From BJGN01 sp041159865 (GTDB lineage: Bacteria > Bacteroidota > Bacteroidia > Chitinophagales > Saprospiraceae), in assembly GCA_041159865.1 (NCBI GenBank), contig JBEAXK010000106.1, positions 1 through 50,139 on the forward strand: DNA of 50,139 nt, read 5' to 3'. How positions within the stretch are numbered: position 1 is the first letter of the stretch; each line of letters opens with the position of its first letter. The notes beneath the pieces are model-generated. The model was not told where the DNA came from, ran no database searches, and was given only the letters and a program-made list of their open reading frames with translations. The position numbers and the translations under genes are program-made. Below are positions 33,864 through 43,487 of the stretch, one piece after another.

Positions 33864-36800
33864 TATTAAGCACACATTCAATACCCATTTTTTCTAATTT
33901 CCTGATTAAATGGGTATTGGCATGTACTTTGTTATCTTTCATGGAAAATGAGACTTTGCTCTTTGAGGATAATTCAAATACTTCAATTTTTATAGGGTGA
34001 GTACCTTTTTCCTTCTTTATTATCTCCTCTAAATCCCTGATAAGAGAAGTGTTAATTCCTTCAAGAGGGAGCCTAAGGGTTAGATTTTTGGTGAGTTTCG
34101 TCGCAACATCTTCTAAAAGTGTTACTTCCATTAGCTTAAATTCCATACCCTGGTCGCGCCATCCTTCTTGAAATTTACCTTTTACAAAAACGCTCATGCC
34201 CTCATCTAGCAAAAATTTAAATTGTTGGTATTCCGTGCCAAACAATCTAAATTCAAATATGCCTGTAAAATCACTTATTTCAAAGACCCCCCACCCATTG
34301 CCATTTTTTGAAACTTTATGAGAAACTTTAGATACTAATCCTGCCAATAATAAAAAAGGTCTTTGATGATGATTTGAAACTGAATCCAATGAACAAGTAG
34401 TAAATTGTTTTATTTCATAGTGATAATCATCCAAAGGATGACCACTAATAAAAAAACCAGTTACTTCTTCCTCCCTTCTCAATTTTTCTAACAGATTCCA
34501 ATCAGGAACTGAAGGAAATATGGGTTCAGGAATCATTATTTCCTGGGTATCTGAAAATAATGACAAACCACCTCCTGCAGCCCCTTGCCTAACCGCCTGA
34601 CCATATCTCATGGCGTGCTCAATCAAAGATTCATATTTATCGGAAGGTGCAAAATATTGCGATCTGAAAGCTTCATTACATTCGTCGAAAGCACCAGATA
34701 AGACCAAACTTTCAACCACTCTTTTACCAACAGCCTGAGAAGTCATTCTTCTCATAAAATCAAAAAAATCGGTAAACGGACCTTCTTTTAATCTTTCATT
34801 TAAAATTTCTTCCACAGGACCTTCACCTACTCCTTTTAAAGCGACGAGCCCAAAACGAACTGCTCCCATTTTATTTGCTGTAAAATCAGCTCCGCTTTCA
34901 TTGACATTTGGTCCTAATACTGGTTGTCCCATTCTTCGGCATTCTTGTAAAAAGAAAGTGACGTCAGAAATATTTCCTTTATTATTAGTAAGCACAGCGG
35001 CCATAAATTCAGCAGGAAAATGAGCTTTCAGGTAAGCCGTTTGAAAAGCGACAAATGCATAACAAGTCGAATGGGATTTATTGAAGGCATAGGAAGCAAA
35101 GGCTTCCCAATCACTCCATATTTTCAATAAAACATCCTCAGGATGACCATTTACCTTACCACCACTTAAAAATTTAGGCAGCATTGTATCAAGGACAGAT
35201 TTTTGCTTTTTACCCATCGCCTTTCTTAAAACATCTGCTTCACCTTTGGTGAATCCAGCTAATTTTTGAGAAAGTAGCATAACTTGCTCCTGATAAACGG
35301 TGATTCCGTAAGTATCCTTCAATATTTCTTCCATAATTGGAAGATCATAAGTAATTTTTTCCCTACCGTGTTTTCTACTAACAAAATTGGGGATATAACT
35401 TAAGGGCCCAGGTCGGTACAAGGCATTCATAGCAATAAGATCTTCAAAGGTAGTAGGTATTAACTCCTTTAAATATTTTTGCATACCTGGACTTTCATAT
35501 TGAAAAATACCCACAGTTTCACCAAGCTGAAATAATCTGAAGGTCTTTTCATCTGTCAATGAAATGCTGTCCATATCTAAATCAATCCCATGATTTAGTT
35601 TAATCATTTTAACTGCATTCTTGATAATGGTAAGGGTCTTAAGTCCTAAAAAGTCCATTTTTAAAAGTCCAGCTGATTCTGCTACACTGTTATCAAACTG
35701 AGTAACAAGCATGCCGCTATCCTTGTCAACTTTTACTGGTACATATTTAGTGATTTCATCGGGGGTAATAACCACCCCACAAGCATGGATACCTGTATTT
35801 CGAACAGAACCTTCCAGTCTTTTCGCCGTCCGAATCATTTTCCCAATGGCATCTGTTCCCTTTGCTAAATCTCTAAATTGATAGGCCTTTTCTACCTCTT
35901 CATTCCTTAAATCATCTTTTAATTTTGCATTAATATCTTTTTCCTCCAATACTTTTGATAAGGTAGCATTTAAGGCATTAGGGAAAGTTTTGGTCACTTT
36001 ATCTACTTCCGATAATGGAATCTGCATAACCCTGCCAACATCTCTCAAGGATAATTTTGCAGCCATTGTTCCGTAGGTAACAATCTGTGCTACTTTGTTT
36101 TTTCCATATTTATCGATAACATAGTCCAATACTTTTTGCCTTCCCTCATCATCAAAATCAATATCAATATCGGGTAAGGAAACCCTTTCTGGATTTAAAA
36201 ATCTCTCAAAAAGTAAATCATATTTTATAGGATCAATATTGGTGATGCCTGTACAATAGGCAACTACAGATCCTGCAGCACTTCCTCTTCCTGGTCCCAC
36301 TGATACATTCATTTTACGGGCTGCAGAAGTAAAATCCTGAACAATTAAAAAATAACCCGGATACCCTGAGTTTTGAATAACCTTTAATTCAAAATCTATT
36401 CTTTCACAGAGTGCTGCAGTAAGTTCTGGATACCGTTTTTTTGCACCCTCATAAGTAAGATGCCTCAAATAACTATCTTGATCACTAAATTCGGGTGGCA
36501 TTGGGAAAGCAGGTAATAATACATCCCTGGCAAGGTCTAAAGTATCAATTTTTTCAAATACTTCCATTGTATTTTCAAGAGAAAAAGGTAGATCCCTGAA
36601 AAGCGTCTGCATTTCAGCCTTTGTCTTGAAATAAAAATCAGAGGAGGGAAATTGAAATCGGTCTATATCAGAAATAAAGCTATTTGTGTTGATACAAAGT
36701 AAAATATCATGAGGTAAATAATCCTCTTCATTGATGTAGTGAGAATCATTTGTTGCAATAACTTTAAGATTATATTTTTTGGCAAAAGTCAAGAGAACCT

Positions 36801-37395
36801 GATTGACATCTTCCTGGCTAATCCCAGAACCATCGATATTTTCCATGCCCCGATGACGCTGTATTTCAATATAAAAATCATCTCCAAAAAGATCCACCCA
36901 CCATTTAAGTTTATTCTCCGCATCTTCCAGATTTCCCTTTAAAATTGCCTGAGGTATTTCTGCACCAATACAACAACTGGTTGCAATTAATCCTTCATGA
37001 TATTGAAGTAAAAGTTCTTTGTCAATCCTGGGAAATTTGCCATATAAACCCTCAATAAATCCTAAAGAACAAAGTTTAGAAATATTCTCATAACCTATTT
37101 TGTTTTTTGCTAAAAGCAGTTGATGAAAACGATCGTCCTGCTCGCCTTTTGCTCTGGAAAAAGCCCTTCTATGCCTGTCTTGAACCAAATAAAACTCACA
37201 TCCAATAATAGGTTTAATTTTTCTTTTTTTTGCTTCTGAAACAAACTTGAAGGCACCAAACATATTTCCATGGTCTGTCAGAGCAACCCCTAACTGCCCA
37301 TCTTGTTGTGCCTTGTCCATCATGTCTGAAATTGGGGATGCACCATCTAATAAGGAATACTGAGTATGACAATGCAAATGCAGGAATTCGGACAT
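33856..37395 (-). CDS. dnaE: DNA polymerase III subunit alpha
   Basis: A 1179-residue replicative polymerase of the DnaE1 type. The N-terminal PHP domain starts LHCHTQYSLLDGASPISDM, and LTDHGNMFG carries further metal ligands. The catalytic core follows: SVGPGRGSAAGSVVAYC near 370-386 and PDIDIDFDDEGR near 407-418, whose Asp residues bind magnesium. A helix-hairpin-helix region near 840-910 and an OB-fold near 1000-1090 are also recognisable. Length and order are standard; the chromosomal copy of the gene is expected here. Confidence 0.95.
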   Translation of the reverse strand: MSEFLHLHCHTQYSLLDGASPISDMMDKAQQDGQLGVALTDHGNMFGAFKFVSEAKKRKIKPIIGCEFYLVQDRHRRAFSRAKGEQDDRFHQLLLAKNKIGYENISKLCSLGFIEGLYGKFPRIDKELLLQYHEGLIATSCCIGAEIPQAILKGNLEDAENKLKWWVDLFGDDFYIEIQRHRGMENIDGSGISQEDVNQVLLTFAKKYNLKVIATNDSHYINEEDYLPHDILLCINTNSFISDIDRFQFPSSDFYFKTKAEMQTLFRDLPFSLENTMEVFEKIDTLDLARDVLLPAFPMPPEFSDQDSYLRHLTYEGAKKRYPELTAALCERIDFELKVIQNSGYPGYFLIVQDFTSAARKMNVSVGPGRGSAAGSVVAYCTGITNIDPIKYDLLFERFLNPERVSLPDIDIDFDDEGRQKVLDYVIDKYGKNKVAQIVTYGTMAAKLSLRDVGRVMQIPLSEVDKVTKTFPNALNATLSKVLEEKDINAKLKDDLRNEEVEKAYQFRDLAKGTDAIGKMIRTAKRLEGSVRNTGIHACGVVITPDEITKYVPVKVDKDSGMLVTQFDNSVAESAGLLKMDFLGLKTLTIIKNAVKMIKLNHGIDLDMDSISLTDEKTFRLFQLGETVGIFQYESPGMQKYLKELIPTTFEDLIAMNALYRPGPLSYIPNFVSRKHGREKITYDLPIMEEILKDTYGITVYQEQVMLLSQKLAGFTKGEADVLRKAMGKKQKSVLDTMLPKFLSGGKVNGHPEDVLLKIWSDWEAFASYAFNKSHSTCYAFVAFQTAYLKAHFPAEFMAAVLTNNKGNISDVTFFLQECRRMGQPVLGPNVNESGADFTANKMGAVRFGLVALKGVGEGPVEEILNERLKEGPFTDFFDFMRRMTSQAVGKRVVESLVLSGAFDECNEAFRSQYFAPSDKYESLIEHAMRYGQAVRQGAAGGGLSLFSDTQEIMIPEPIFPSVPDWNLLEKLRREEEVTGFFISGHPLDDYHYEIKQFTTCSLDSVSNHHQRPFLLLAGLVSKVSHKVSKNGNGWGVFEISDFTGIFEFRLFGTEYQQFKFLLDEGMSVFVKGKFQEGWRDQGMEFKLMEVTLLEDVATKLTKNLTLRLPLEGINTSLIRDLEEIIKKEKGTHPIKIEVFELSSKSKVSFSMKDNKVHANTHLIRKLEKMGIECVLNIT

Positions 37396-37412
37396 AATTT
37401 ATATTTAATATA

Positions 37413-39581
37413 CTATTTATTAAAAAACACCTCGTCTATAAAAATCCATCCCTTACTCCCCTTTCCAGGATGGAAAGCAGGTAAAACATCTACATTTTTA
37501 ACCACTACCTTATACCATTTTGAAGTCTTGTTCTTTACATCAAGAATAACGGCATTGGTACCCACTTCGTTCAAATTTTCTTTCCTTAAAGCTGGCAAAG
37601 CCTTTTTATTAATTAAGGTCATTTTATTTTCCTCATCCCCCCCCCAAAGCTCAACATATTGAGGTGCAAGGATATAACTTTGAACATTAACACCATAATG
37701 AACAGAAACATAACGAATAGATGAAATAACTTTATCCTTAAACCTAAAAACTGCTTCCATCCTGTTATTCCTAAATCCTAACCAGTTTCCTGACCTAAAC
37801 TGATCAATTTTACCCAGATTATTGTCTGATATACTCTGTACTCCCGCCCCAAGATACTCTGGTTCAGGAAGAGTCAGTAATCGAATACTGTCTGGCTTCA
37901 CTCCTTCTTTGAAAAATGAAAATGTATAAGCAGGGCTGGAAATCCAGCCTTCTTTGAAAACTTTAACCGTTAAAGTAACAGGTTTTGAAAAAACAAGAGG
38001 CTTGGTATATATTAGACTTGTCAGAGAATCAGGTGTTTTTCCATCCAGGGTATATCTTAATAGGGCGCCTGGCATTGATTTCTTAAATCTAATACTATCC
38101 TTCTCTGCTAATATTAGTGATTTATTTTCTAAAATTGGCCCATTCAAAGGAAGAATATCGTCGGGATTAGGTGAAAAACCAAAATACCATTTAATATTCT
38201 TATATTTTTTTAAGATCTCCAGGTATTCAGCTTCTGTGATATTTGTATGCCATAAATAGACCACTTTTAAGGATTTGATTTGAGCCAGCACTGGAATTGA
38301 TTTTGCGGAAATCTGGGTTCCTGATAGACTCAAAACTTCCATTTTATTTAATTTTTGCAATTCCCTTATCCCATTATCGGTAATATCTGTCTGATTAAGA
38401 ATCAATTTTTCAAGATTTTGAAAAACCTGTAATTTATTTAAATCCTGATCCTTGAGGGGCATTTTACTTAAGTTAACCTGTATAATTTGTTCTTTGGCAG
38501 CACTCAGTTTATCCAGTTTATTGGGGTCAAAAGACTTGCTGATAAAAAAATCAACTTTAAGGGCAGGTGATTCGCCGGCAATTTGCCTTACAACCGTATA
38601 TGCATCATTCAAATCTTCCAGCTTTTTAGCTGACAAAAAAGGAAAAGTATAGCTTTTATCTTTTGAAGTTACATTTATAATGGCTTCCTTATCTATAAAA
38701 AGTGGATGATTTTCCGTTATTGAGGCTAAAAGGACATCCGTACTTCCCCCAGCCTCAATCCAGTTTTTTAATATTAAGATTTCCTGAGGATCAAGAGGAT
38801 CCTTACCTCTTGGAGGCATATGTTTTTTATCTGTAACAGGAAGATCAATACGAAATAATATTTCCTTCAGCATATCATTCACATTTGAATGACTGGCAAC
38901 CCAAACATTAGCGGTCGTATTGGGATTAGAAGCCAGGATTAAATCCCCCTTCGCCTTTTCTTTTTTATGGCAACTGACACATTTTTTTTCTAATATGGGT
39001 CGAATAGCAACTTGAAAATAAGCGGCAGAATCGGAAAAGGGAACAGGAACCTCTTCTTTTTTATCCTTGTCAACTGGCCAGTTCAAATAATCTGCACCAT
39101 GTGTCAAAGAACCACCTGCATGACCTACAAAAGTCATGAGAGCCAAGCCAGCAAACTGAAGATAAGTCCAGTAAGGTTTAATTCGATAAAAATTTGAAAA
39201 AGCCCACCAGGAAAACCAGGAAAAAAAAGATAAGGCAACACCACTCCATAGATGATTCCTTAGAATGACTGCCTCATAATCTTGTCCCTTTGAGAGAAAT
39301 AAGCCGACTAAGGCTGTAAAAACGCTGGTAACAGCGCTAACAGAAAGGGTTAAATCATAAATTTCATTAAATGAATCAGCTAAAAAATGTTTTTTTATCA
39401 ACCATAAAAGGATAGAGAGACTAGTAATACCTAAAGGCAAATGTAACAATAATGGATGAAAACGACCTGTCCAGGAAAGGAAAGTGGGAAGCACCACCTT
39501 ATCGGCTGAAAAGGCTAAGAAAAGAAGGAGGAAATTAGCTCCTACAAGGATATTACCTATCCAGGATTTGTAAACCTGCAT
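37413..39581 (-). CDS. DUF2231-type membrane protein with planctomycete cytochrome, LRR and Fn3-associated domains
   Basis: A 722-residue protein with a mosaic layout. Residues 1-160 hold four or five membrane helices with FHPLLLHLPLGITSLS, typical of DUF2231. The planctomycete-type cytochrome (PSCyt1) carries a haem motif CVSCH at 201-205. Leucine-rich repeats at about 380-480 read LNKLQVFQNLEKLILNQTD and LQKLNKMEVLSLSGTQ. A chitobiase/hexosaminidase-type Fn3-associated domain follows (LRYTLDGKTPDS, about 520), and the last 100 residues look like a carbohydrate-binding fold. The gene ends the operon with DUF1501 and PSD1 (gaps of 4 and 21 bases). Likely an envelope electron carrier linked to glycan binding; the function is unknown. 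Confidence 0.85.
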   Translation of the reverse strand: MQVYKSWIGNILVGANFLLLFLAFSADKVVLPTFLSWTGRFHPLLLHLPLGITSLSILLWLIKKHFLADSFNEIYDLTLSVSAVTSVFTALVGLFLSKGQDYEAVILRNHLWSGVALSFFSWFSWWAFSNFYRIKPYWTYLQFAGLALMTFVGHAGGSLTHGADYLNWPVDKDKKEEVPVPFSDSAAYFQVAIRPILEKKCVSCHKKEKAKGDLILASNPNTTANVWVASHSNVNDMLKEILFRIDLPVTDKKHMPPRGKDPLDPQEILILKNWIEAGGSTDVLLASITENHPLFIDKEAIINVTSKDKSYTFPFLSAKKLEDLNDAYTVVRQIAGESPALKVDFFISKSFDPNKLDKLSAAKEQIIQVNLSKMPLKDQDLNKLQVFQNLEKLILNQTDITDNGIRELQKLNKMEVLSLSGTQISAKSIPVLAQIKSLKVVYLWHTNITEAEYLEILKKYKNIKWYFGFSPNPDDILPLNGPILENKSLILAEKDSIRFKKSMPGALLRYTLDGKTPDSLTSLIYTKPLVFSKPVTLTVKVFKEGWISSPAYTFSFFKEGVKPDSIRLLTLPEPEYLGAGVQSISDNNLGKIDQFRSGNWLGFRNNRMEAVFRFKDKVISSIRYVSVHYGVNVQSYILAPQYVELWGGDEENKMTLINKKALPALRKENLNEVGTNAVILDVKNKTSKWYKVVVKNVDVLPAFHPGKGSKGWIFIDEVFFNK

Positions 39582-39602
39582 AAAAAGGAATATAAATGTT
39601 TA

Positions 39603-41054
39603 TCAGGCAATAATGCCAGGAACTACTTTCCCAGCAACATCAGTTAATCGAAATCTTCTACCCAGGTGTTTATAAATCAATTTCTCATGATCCATACCCA
39701 AAAGGTGAAGGACTGTGGCATGAAAATCATGCACGTGTACAGGATCTTTGACTATATTATAACCAAATTCATCTGTTTCTCCATAAGAGATACCGGGTTT
39801 AACGCCACCACCTGCCATCCAAATTGAAAAACAACGAGGATGATGATCTCTGCCATAATTATCGGCAGAAAAATTACCCTGACAGTAATTTGTCCTACCA
39901 AATTCTCCACCCCAGATGACCAGTGTTTCATCCAATAAACCACGCTGCTTTAAATCCTGAACCAAAGCAGCAGATGCTCTGTCTACATCCATTGCCTGCC
40001 CTGACATTTCATTAAACAGATTACCATGTTGATCCCAGCCTTGGTGATATAACTGAACGAATCGAACCCCCGATTCTGATAATCTTCGTGCCAGAAGACA
40101 ATTTGCAGCATAAGTTCCCGGAACCATGGATTCAGCCCCATACATATTGACTATATAATCCGGCTCTTTGGACAAATCCATCATTTCTGGAACCGCTGTT
40201 TGCATTCGATAAGCCATTTCATATTGCTGCACCCTGGACTGAATTTCAGGATCTCCAAATTCTTTAAAATTCTCATCATTCAACATAGCCAGTTTATCCA
40301 ACATTTTCCTTCTTGTGACTGCATCAACTCCGTCTGGATTTTCCAGATATAAAATGGGTTCATCACTATTACTGAACTGAACACCTTGATGAACACTATC
40401 GAGAAAACCATTGGTCCACAATTTAGAATAAACCCCTTGTCCGTTTCCTTTTCCTCTTGATAAAAGGACGCAATAGGCTGGTAAATTCGCATTTTCACTT
40501 CCCAAACCGTAACTTAGCCAGGCACCCATACTAGGTCTGTTGCCTTGCTGAGCACCTGTTTGAAAAAAAGTAAGGGCAGGATCATGATTAATCGCCTCAG
40601 TATGAATCGTTTTTACTACACATATATCATCCGCAATTTTTGCAATATTTGGAAAAATTTCAGAAATCCACGTGCCGTTTTGACCATACTGATTAAAGGC
40701 AAATTTTGAACCAACCAATGGAAATTTTTCCTGACCTGCTGTCATTCCTGTCAAACGCTGATCTCCACGAATGGAGGCAGGTAACTCCTGACCGACCATT
40801 TTATTTAATAAGGGTTTATAATCGAATGTTTCTAATTGGGAAGGAGCACCATTCTGAAATAAATAAATGACCCTCTTTGCCTTTGGTGCAAAATGAGGAA
40901 TGCCAGCCATAATAGAATCTTCCAGTGATTTGGGAGAAAAAAGATCTTTTGTTAATAAAGAACCTAATGCAACACTTCCAATGCCAACACTAAGTTTGCC
41001 TAAAAAGTGTCTTCGGGTAACATGTTGTTGATTTTCGAAAAAAGGATTTGACAT
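39603..41054 (-). CDS. Tat-exported DUF1501 protein
   Basis: A 483-residue protein. The start carries the twin-arginine motif TRRHFLGKLSVGIGS (residues 13-27), so it is folded before export. The body has the alkaline-phosphatase-superfamily features of DUF1501: LFQNGAPSQLETFDYKP, WGGEFGRTNYCQGNF and GRDHHPRCFS; these residues bind metal in the family. It is paired with the PSD1 cytochrome gene 4 bases upstream, an arrangement common in planctomycetes and some Bacteroidota. Its substrate is unknown. Confidence 0.92.
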   Translation of the reverse strand: MSNPFFENQQHVTRRHFLGKLSVGIGSVALGSLLTKDLFSPKSLEDSIMAGIPHFAPKAKRVIYLFQNGAPSQLETFDYKPLLNKMVGQELPASIRGDQRLTGMTAGQEKFPLVGSKFAFNQYGQNGTWISEIFPNIAKIADDICVVKTIHTEAINHDPALTFFQTGAQQGNRPSMGAWLSYGLGSENANLPAYCVLLSRGKGNGQGVYSKLWTNGFLDSVHQGVQFSNSDEPILYLENPDGVDAVTRRKMLDKLAMLNDENFKEFGDPEIQSRVQQYEMAYRMQTAVPEMMDLSKEPDYIVNMYGAESMVPGTYAANCLLARRLSESGVRFVQLYHQGWDQHGNLFNEMSGQAMDVDRASAALVQDLKQRGLLDETLVIWGGEFGRTNYCQGNFSADNYGRDHHPRCFSIWMAGGGVKPGISYGETDEFGYNIVKDPVHVHDFHATVLHLLGMDHEKLIYKHLGRRFRLTDVAGKVVPGIIA

Positions 41055-41058
41055 ATCA

Positions 41059-43380
41059 TCAGGTTTTTGATATAGATTCTTCGAGGTTATAAATGGTTAA
41101 AATAGTTAAGGCCAGGGAAGCTACTTCATTTTTATCTTTAATGTTTTCATGAGGATATTCACCTTGATTCAACACCTTTTCGGCTTGACCTGCTTTTTTT
41201 GAAAAATATTGATACTGGTCTTTATAAAAAGTTATCAGTGTCTTGACCTCATTTGATTTTGCCTTTCTGCAAACAATTCTCCTAAAAGCAAGTCCAATCA
41301 TTTCCTCCATATTACCCTTCTTTTCCTTTAGCAATTTTTCAGCAAATACTCTTGCCGCTTCATTTACCATAGGATCATTCAATAAAATGAGGGCTTGAAG
41401 GGGCGTATTGGTCCTTGGCCTGCTTATTTCACATTGATCTCTTGGCGGACCATCAAAAGTAAGCATAGAGGGAGGTGGGGCGGTACGCTTTATAAAATTA
41501 TATAAGCCTCTTCTGTAAAGTGATTTGCCATGATCCTGAATATAGGTAGCTAACTGACCTCTGCCAGAAGTGGTAGCCTCCCAGATCCCATCAGGTTGAT
41601 AAGGTTTAACAGATGGTCCGCCAATCTCTGGAATAAGGAGACCGGAAGAAGCCAGAATTAAATCTTTGATAAGCTCTGCTGGTAAACGTAGTCTGGGTGC
41701 TCTGGAAAGCCAGATATTTTCAGGATCATTCTTCATTTTATCCTGACTGACATTGGCTGCTTGCTGATAAGTAGCCGAAGATACAATCTGCCTTACCAAC
41801 CTCTTTATATCCCAGTTATGTTCTTTAAAATCGACAGCTAACCAATCTAACAAGGCAGGATGGGAAGGTAAATCACCTTGTAATCCAAAATCACCAGAAG
41901 TTTTCACTAAACCTCTGCCAAAGAAATTTTCCCAGACTCTATTCACAAAAACCCTTGCTACCAATGGATTTTTATCATCAAACATCCAGGAAGAAAGACC
42001 TTTTCTGTTAGGACTATATTTTGTTGTATCAAAAGGTAATACGGAAACAGGTAATCCATAACCTACTTTTCTGTCCAGCTGGTCATACTGACCTCTCCTA
42101 AGAATATGGGTGGGTCTACGTTGTTCAAGATCTTTCATCACCATGACGGAAACAACTGTGTCCTGAAGATTAATGAATTTAAGTAATTCTCCTACCTCTT
42201 TTTTTGAAATTTTGATGAATGGAGGATCAGCAAGGGAAGCCAGTGAAATATCGCCAACTAGACCTTTTTCATCCACCTGATTAAAAAAAGCAAATGTTTT
42301 ATAGTATTCTTCCTGCGAAATTGGGTCGTATTTATGATCATGGCACTTGGCACATTCCATGGTTAAACCCAAAAAAGATTTCGAGAAGGTATTCGTCCTG
42401 TCTGTAACATACTCTGTTCTATATTCCTCCTGGATAACACCTCCTTCCTGGGTAATTTTATGATTCCTGTTAAAACCGGTAGCCAAAATAGCCTCCTTAT
42501 TTCTTGGCTCTAGATAATCACCGGCAATCTGCCAGGAAACAAATTTTTTATAGGAATAATTTTTATTAAAAGCATGAATTACCCAATCTCTCCAGGGCCA
42601 CATCGTTCTGTATCCATCATCCTGGTAGCCATGGCTATCGGCATAACGTGCCAAATCCATCCAGGAAATAGCCATTTTCTCACCATAATGAGGAGAAGCT
42701 AAAAGCTTATTTATGACCTTTTTATAATTTTCTGGGCTTGGATTATTAAGGAAATCCTCCTGAACCTCAATATTGGGTAATAGTCCCGTTAAATCTAAAT
42801 TAATCCTTTTTAACAACCTTTCCGGATCAGCCTGTTCAGCTGGTGATAAACCTCTTTTTTCCATTTCAGCCAAAACAAAATAATCAATCTCATTCTTTGG
42901 CCATCTGGCTTTCCGAACTTTGGGAATTTGAGGTTTTTGGGGCGGTAAAAATGCCCAATGTGGCTTATAAACAGCCCCTTCATCTATCCATTTTCCAAGT
43001 ATTTCAATTTCCTCTTCTGTTAAAGCTAAATTAGATTTAGGTGGGGGCATTAAAAGTTCAGGATCTTTGCTAATTATCCTCAACCAAAGTCCAGATTTAG
43101 CTCTGTCATTGGGGACAATCCCGTGCATTTTAGGATTTTCTTTTAGCCTGGCATAAGCACTGTCCGCAACATCCAGCCTGAATCCGCCTTGTCTTGCTTT
43201 TGCATCTGGTCCATGACAGGCAAAACATTTATCAGAAAGAATGGGTCTGACATGCAGATTATAATCTACCATCCCATCTATATTTTGGGGGCTTTTAGCG
43301 TTGTCCATGCTAAACCAGGCAAGAACCACTAATAAAGCAAAACTTCCCCCACCTATTATAATCGATTTTTTATTTAACAT
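41059..43380 (-). CDS. PSD1/planctomycete cytochrome c domain protein (DUF1549/DUF1553)
   Basis: A 773-residue protein exported by an N-terminal hydrophobic segment. It contains a planctomycete-type cytochrome domain with CFACH at 52-56, a DUF1549 (PSCyt2) domain with a second haem-like motif CAKCH at 343-347, and the PSD1 domain (DUF1553) in the last 350 residues: NPLVARVFVNRVWENFFGRGLV and RAPRLRLPAELIKDL. It is the first gene of the three-gene minus-strand operon and was probably the founder of the cluster. It lacks the LamG-type insert seen in many larger relatives. The proteins are proposed to act in oxidative breakdown of glycans or other compounds. Confidence 0.9.
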   Translation of the reverse strand: MLNKKSIIIGGGSFALLVVLAWFSMDNAKSPQNIDGMVDYNLHVRPILSDKCFACHGPDAKARQGGFRLDVADSAYARLKENPKMHGIVPNDRAKSGLWLRIISKDPELLMPPPKSNLALTEEEIEILGKWIDEGAVYKPHWAFLPPQKPQIPKVRKARWPKNEIDYFVLAEMEKRGLSPAEQADPERLLKRINLDLTGLLPNIEVQEDFLNNPSPENYKKVINKLLASPHYGEKMAISWMDLARYADSHGYQDDGYRTMWPWRDWVIHAFNKNYSYKKFVSWQIAGDYLEPRNKEAILATGFNRNHKITQEGGVIQEEYRTEYVTDRTNTFSKSFLGLTMECAKCHDHKYDPISQEEYYKTFAFFNQVDEKGLVGDISLASLADPPFIKISKKEVGELLKFINLQDTVVSVMVMKDLEQRRPTHILRRGQYDQLDRKVGYGLPVSVLPFDTTKYSPNRKGLSSWMFDDKNPLVARVFVNRVWENFFGRGLVKTSGDFGLQGDLPSHPALLDWLAVDFKEHNWDIKRLVRQIVSSATYQQAANVSQDKMKNDPENIWLSRAPRLRLPAELIKDLILASSGLLIPEIGGPSVKPYQPDGIWEATTSGRGQLATYIQDHGKSLYRRGLYNFIKRTAPPPSMLTFDGPPRDQCEISRPRTNTPLQALILLNDPMVNEAARVFAEKLLKEKKGNMEEMIGLAFRRIVCRKAKSNEVKTLITFYKDQYQYFSKKAGQAEKVLNQGEYPHENIKDKNEVASLALTILTIYNLEESISKT

Positions 43381-43434
43381 GATTAAAATTATTCTTTCGT
43401 AATATCTATAAAAATAATCAAATAAAAAATTGAA

Positions 43435-43465
43435 TTGAGATTATCAATAAAAATTATTATACTTG
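43435..43465 (+). promoter_or_regulatory. Bacteroidota-type promoter for the sensor kinase
   Basis: TTG at 43435-43437 and TATACTTG at 43458-43465 are 20 bases apart. The sequence matches the consensus except one base in the box (C for the first T). The sensor-kinase start follows 22 bases on. It also sits in the 107-base gap between divergent PSD1 and kinase genes. Confidence 0.55.
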
Positions 43466-43487
43466 CATATTATTTATAATACATAAA

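Noticed and set aside
37366..37662. Plus-strand frame at the dnaE and DUF2231 gene junction
   Set aside because: Lies opposite two strong coding regions and has low-complexity composition.
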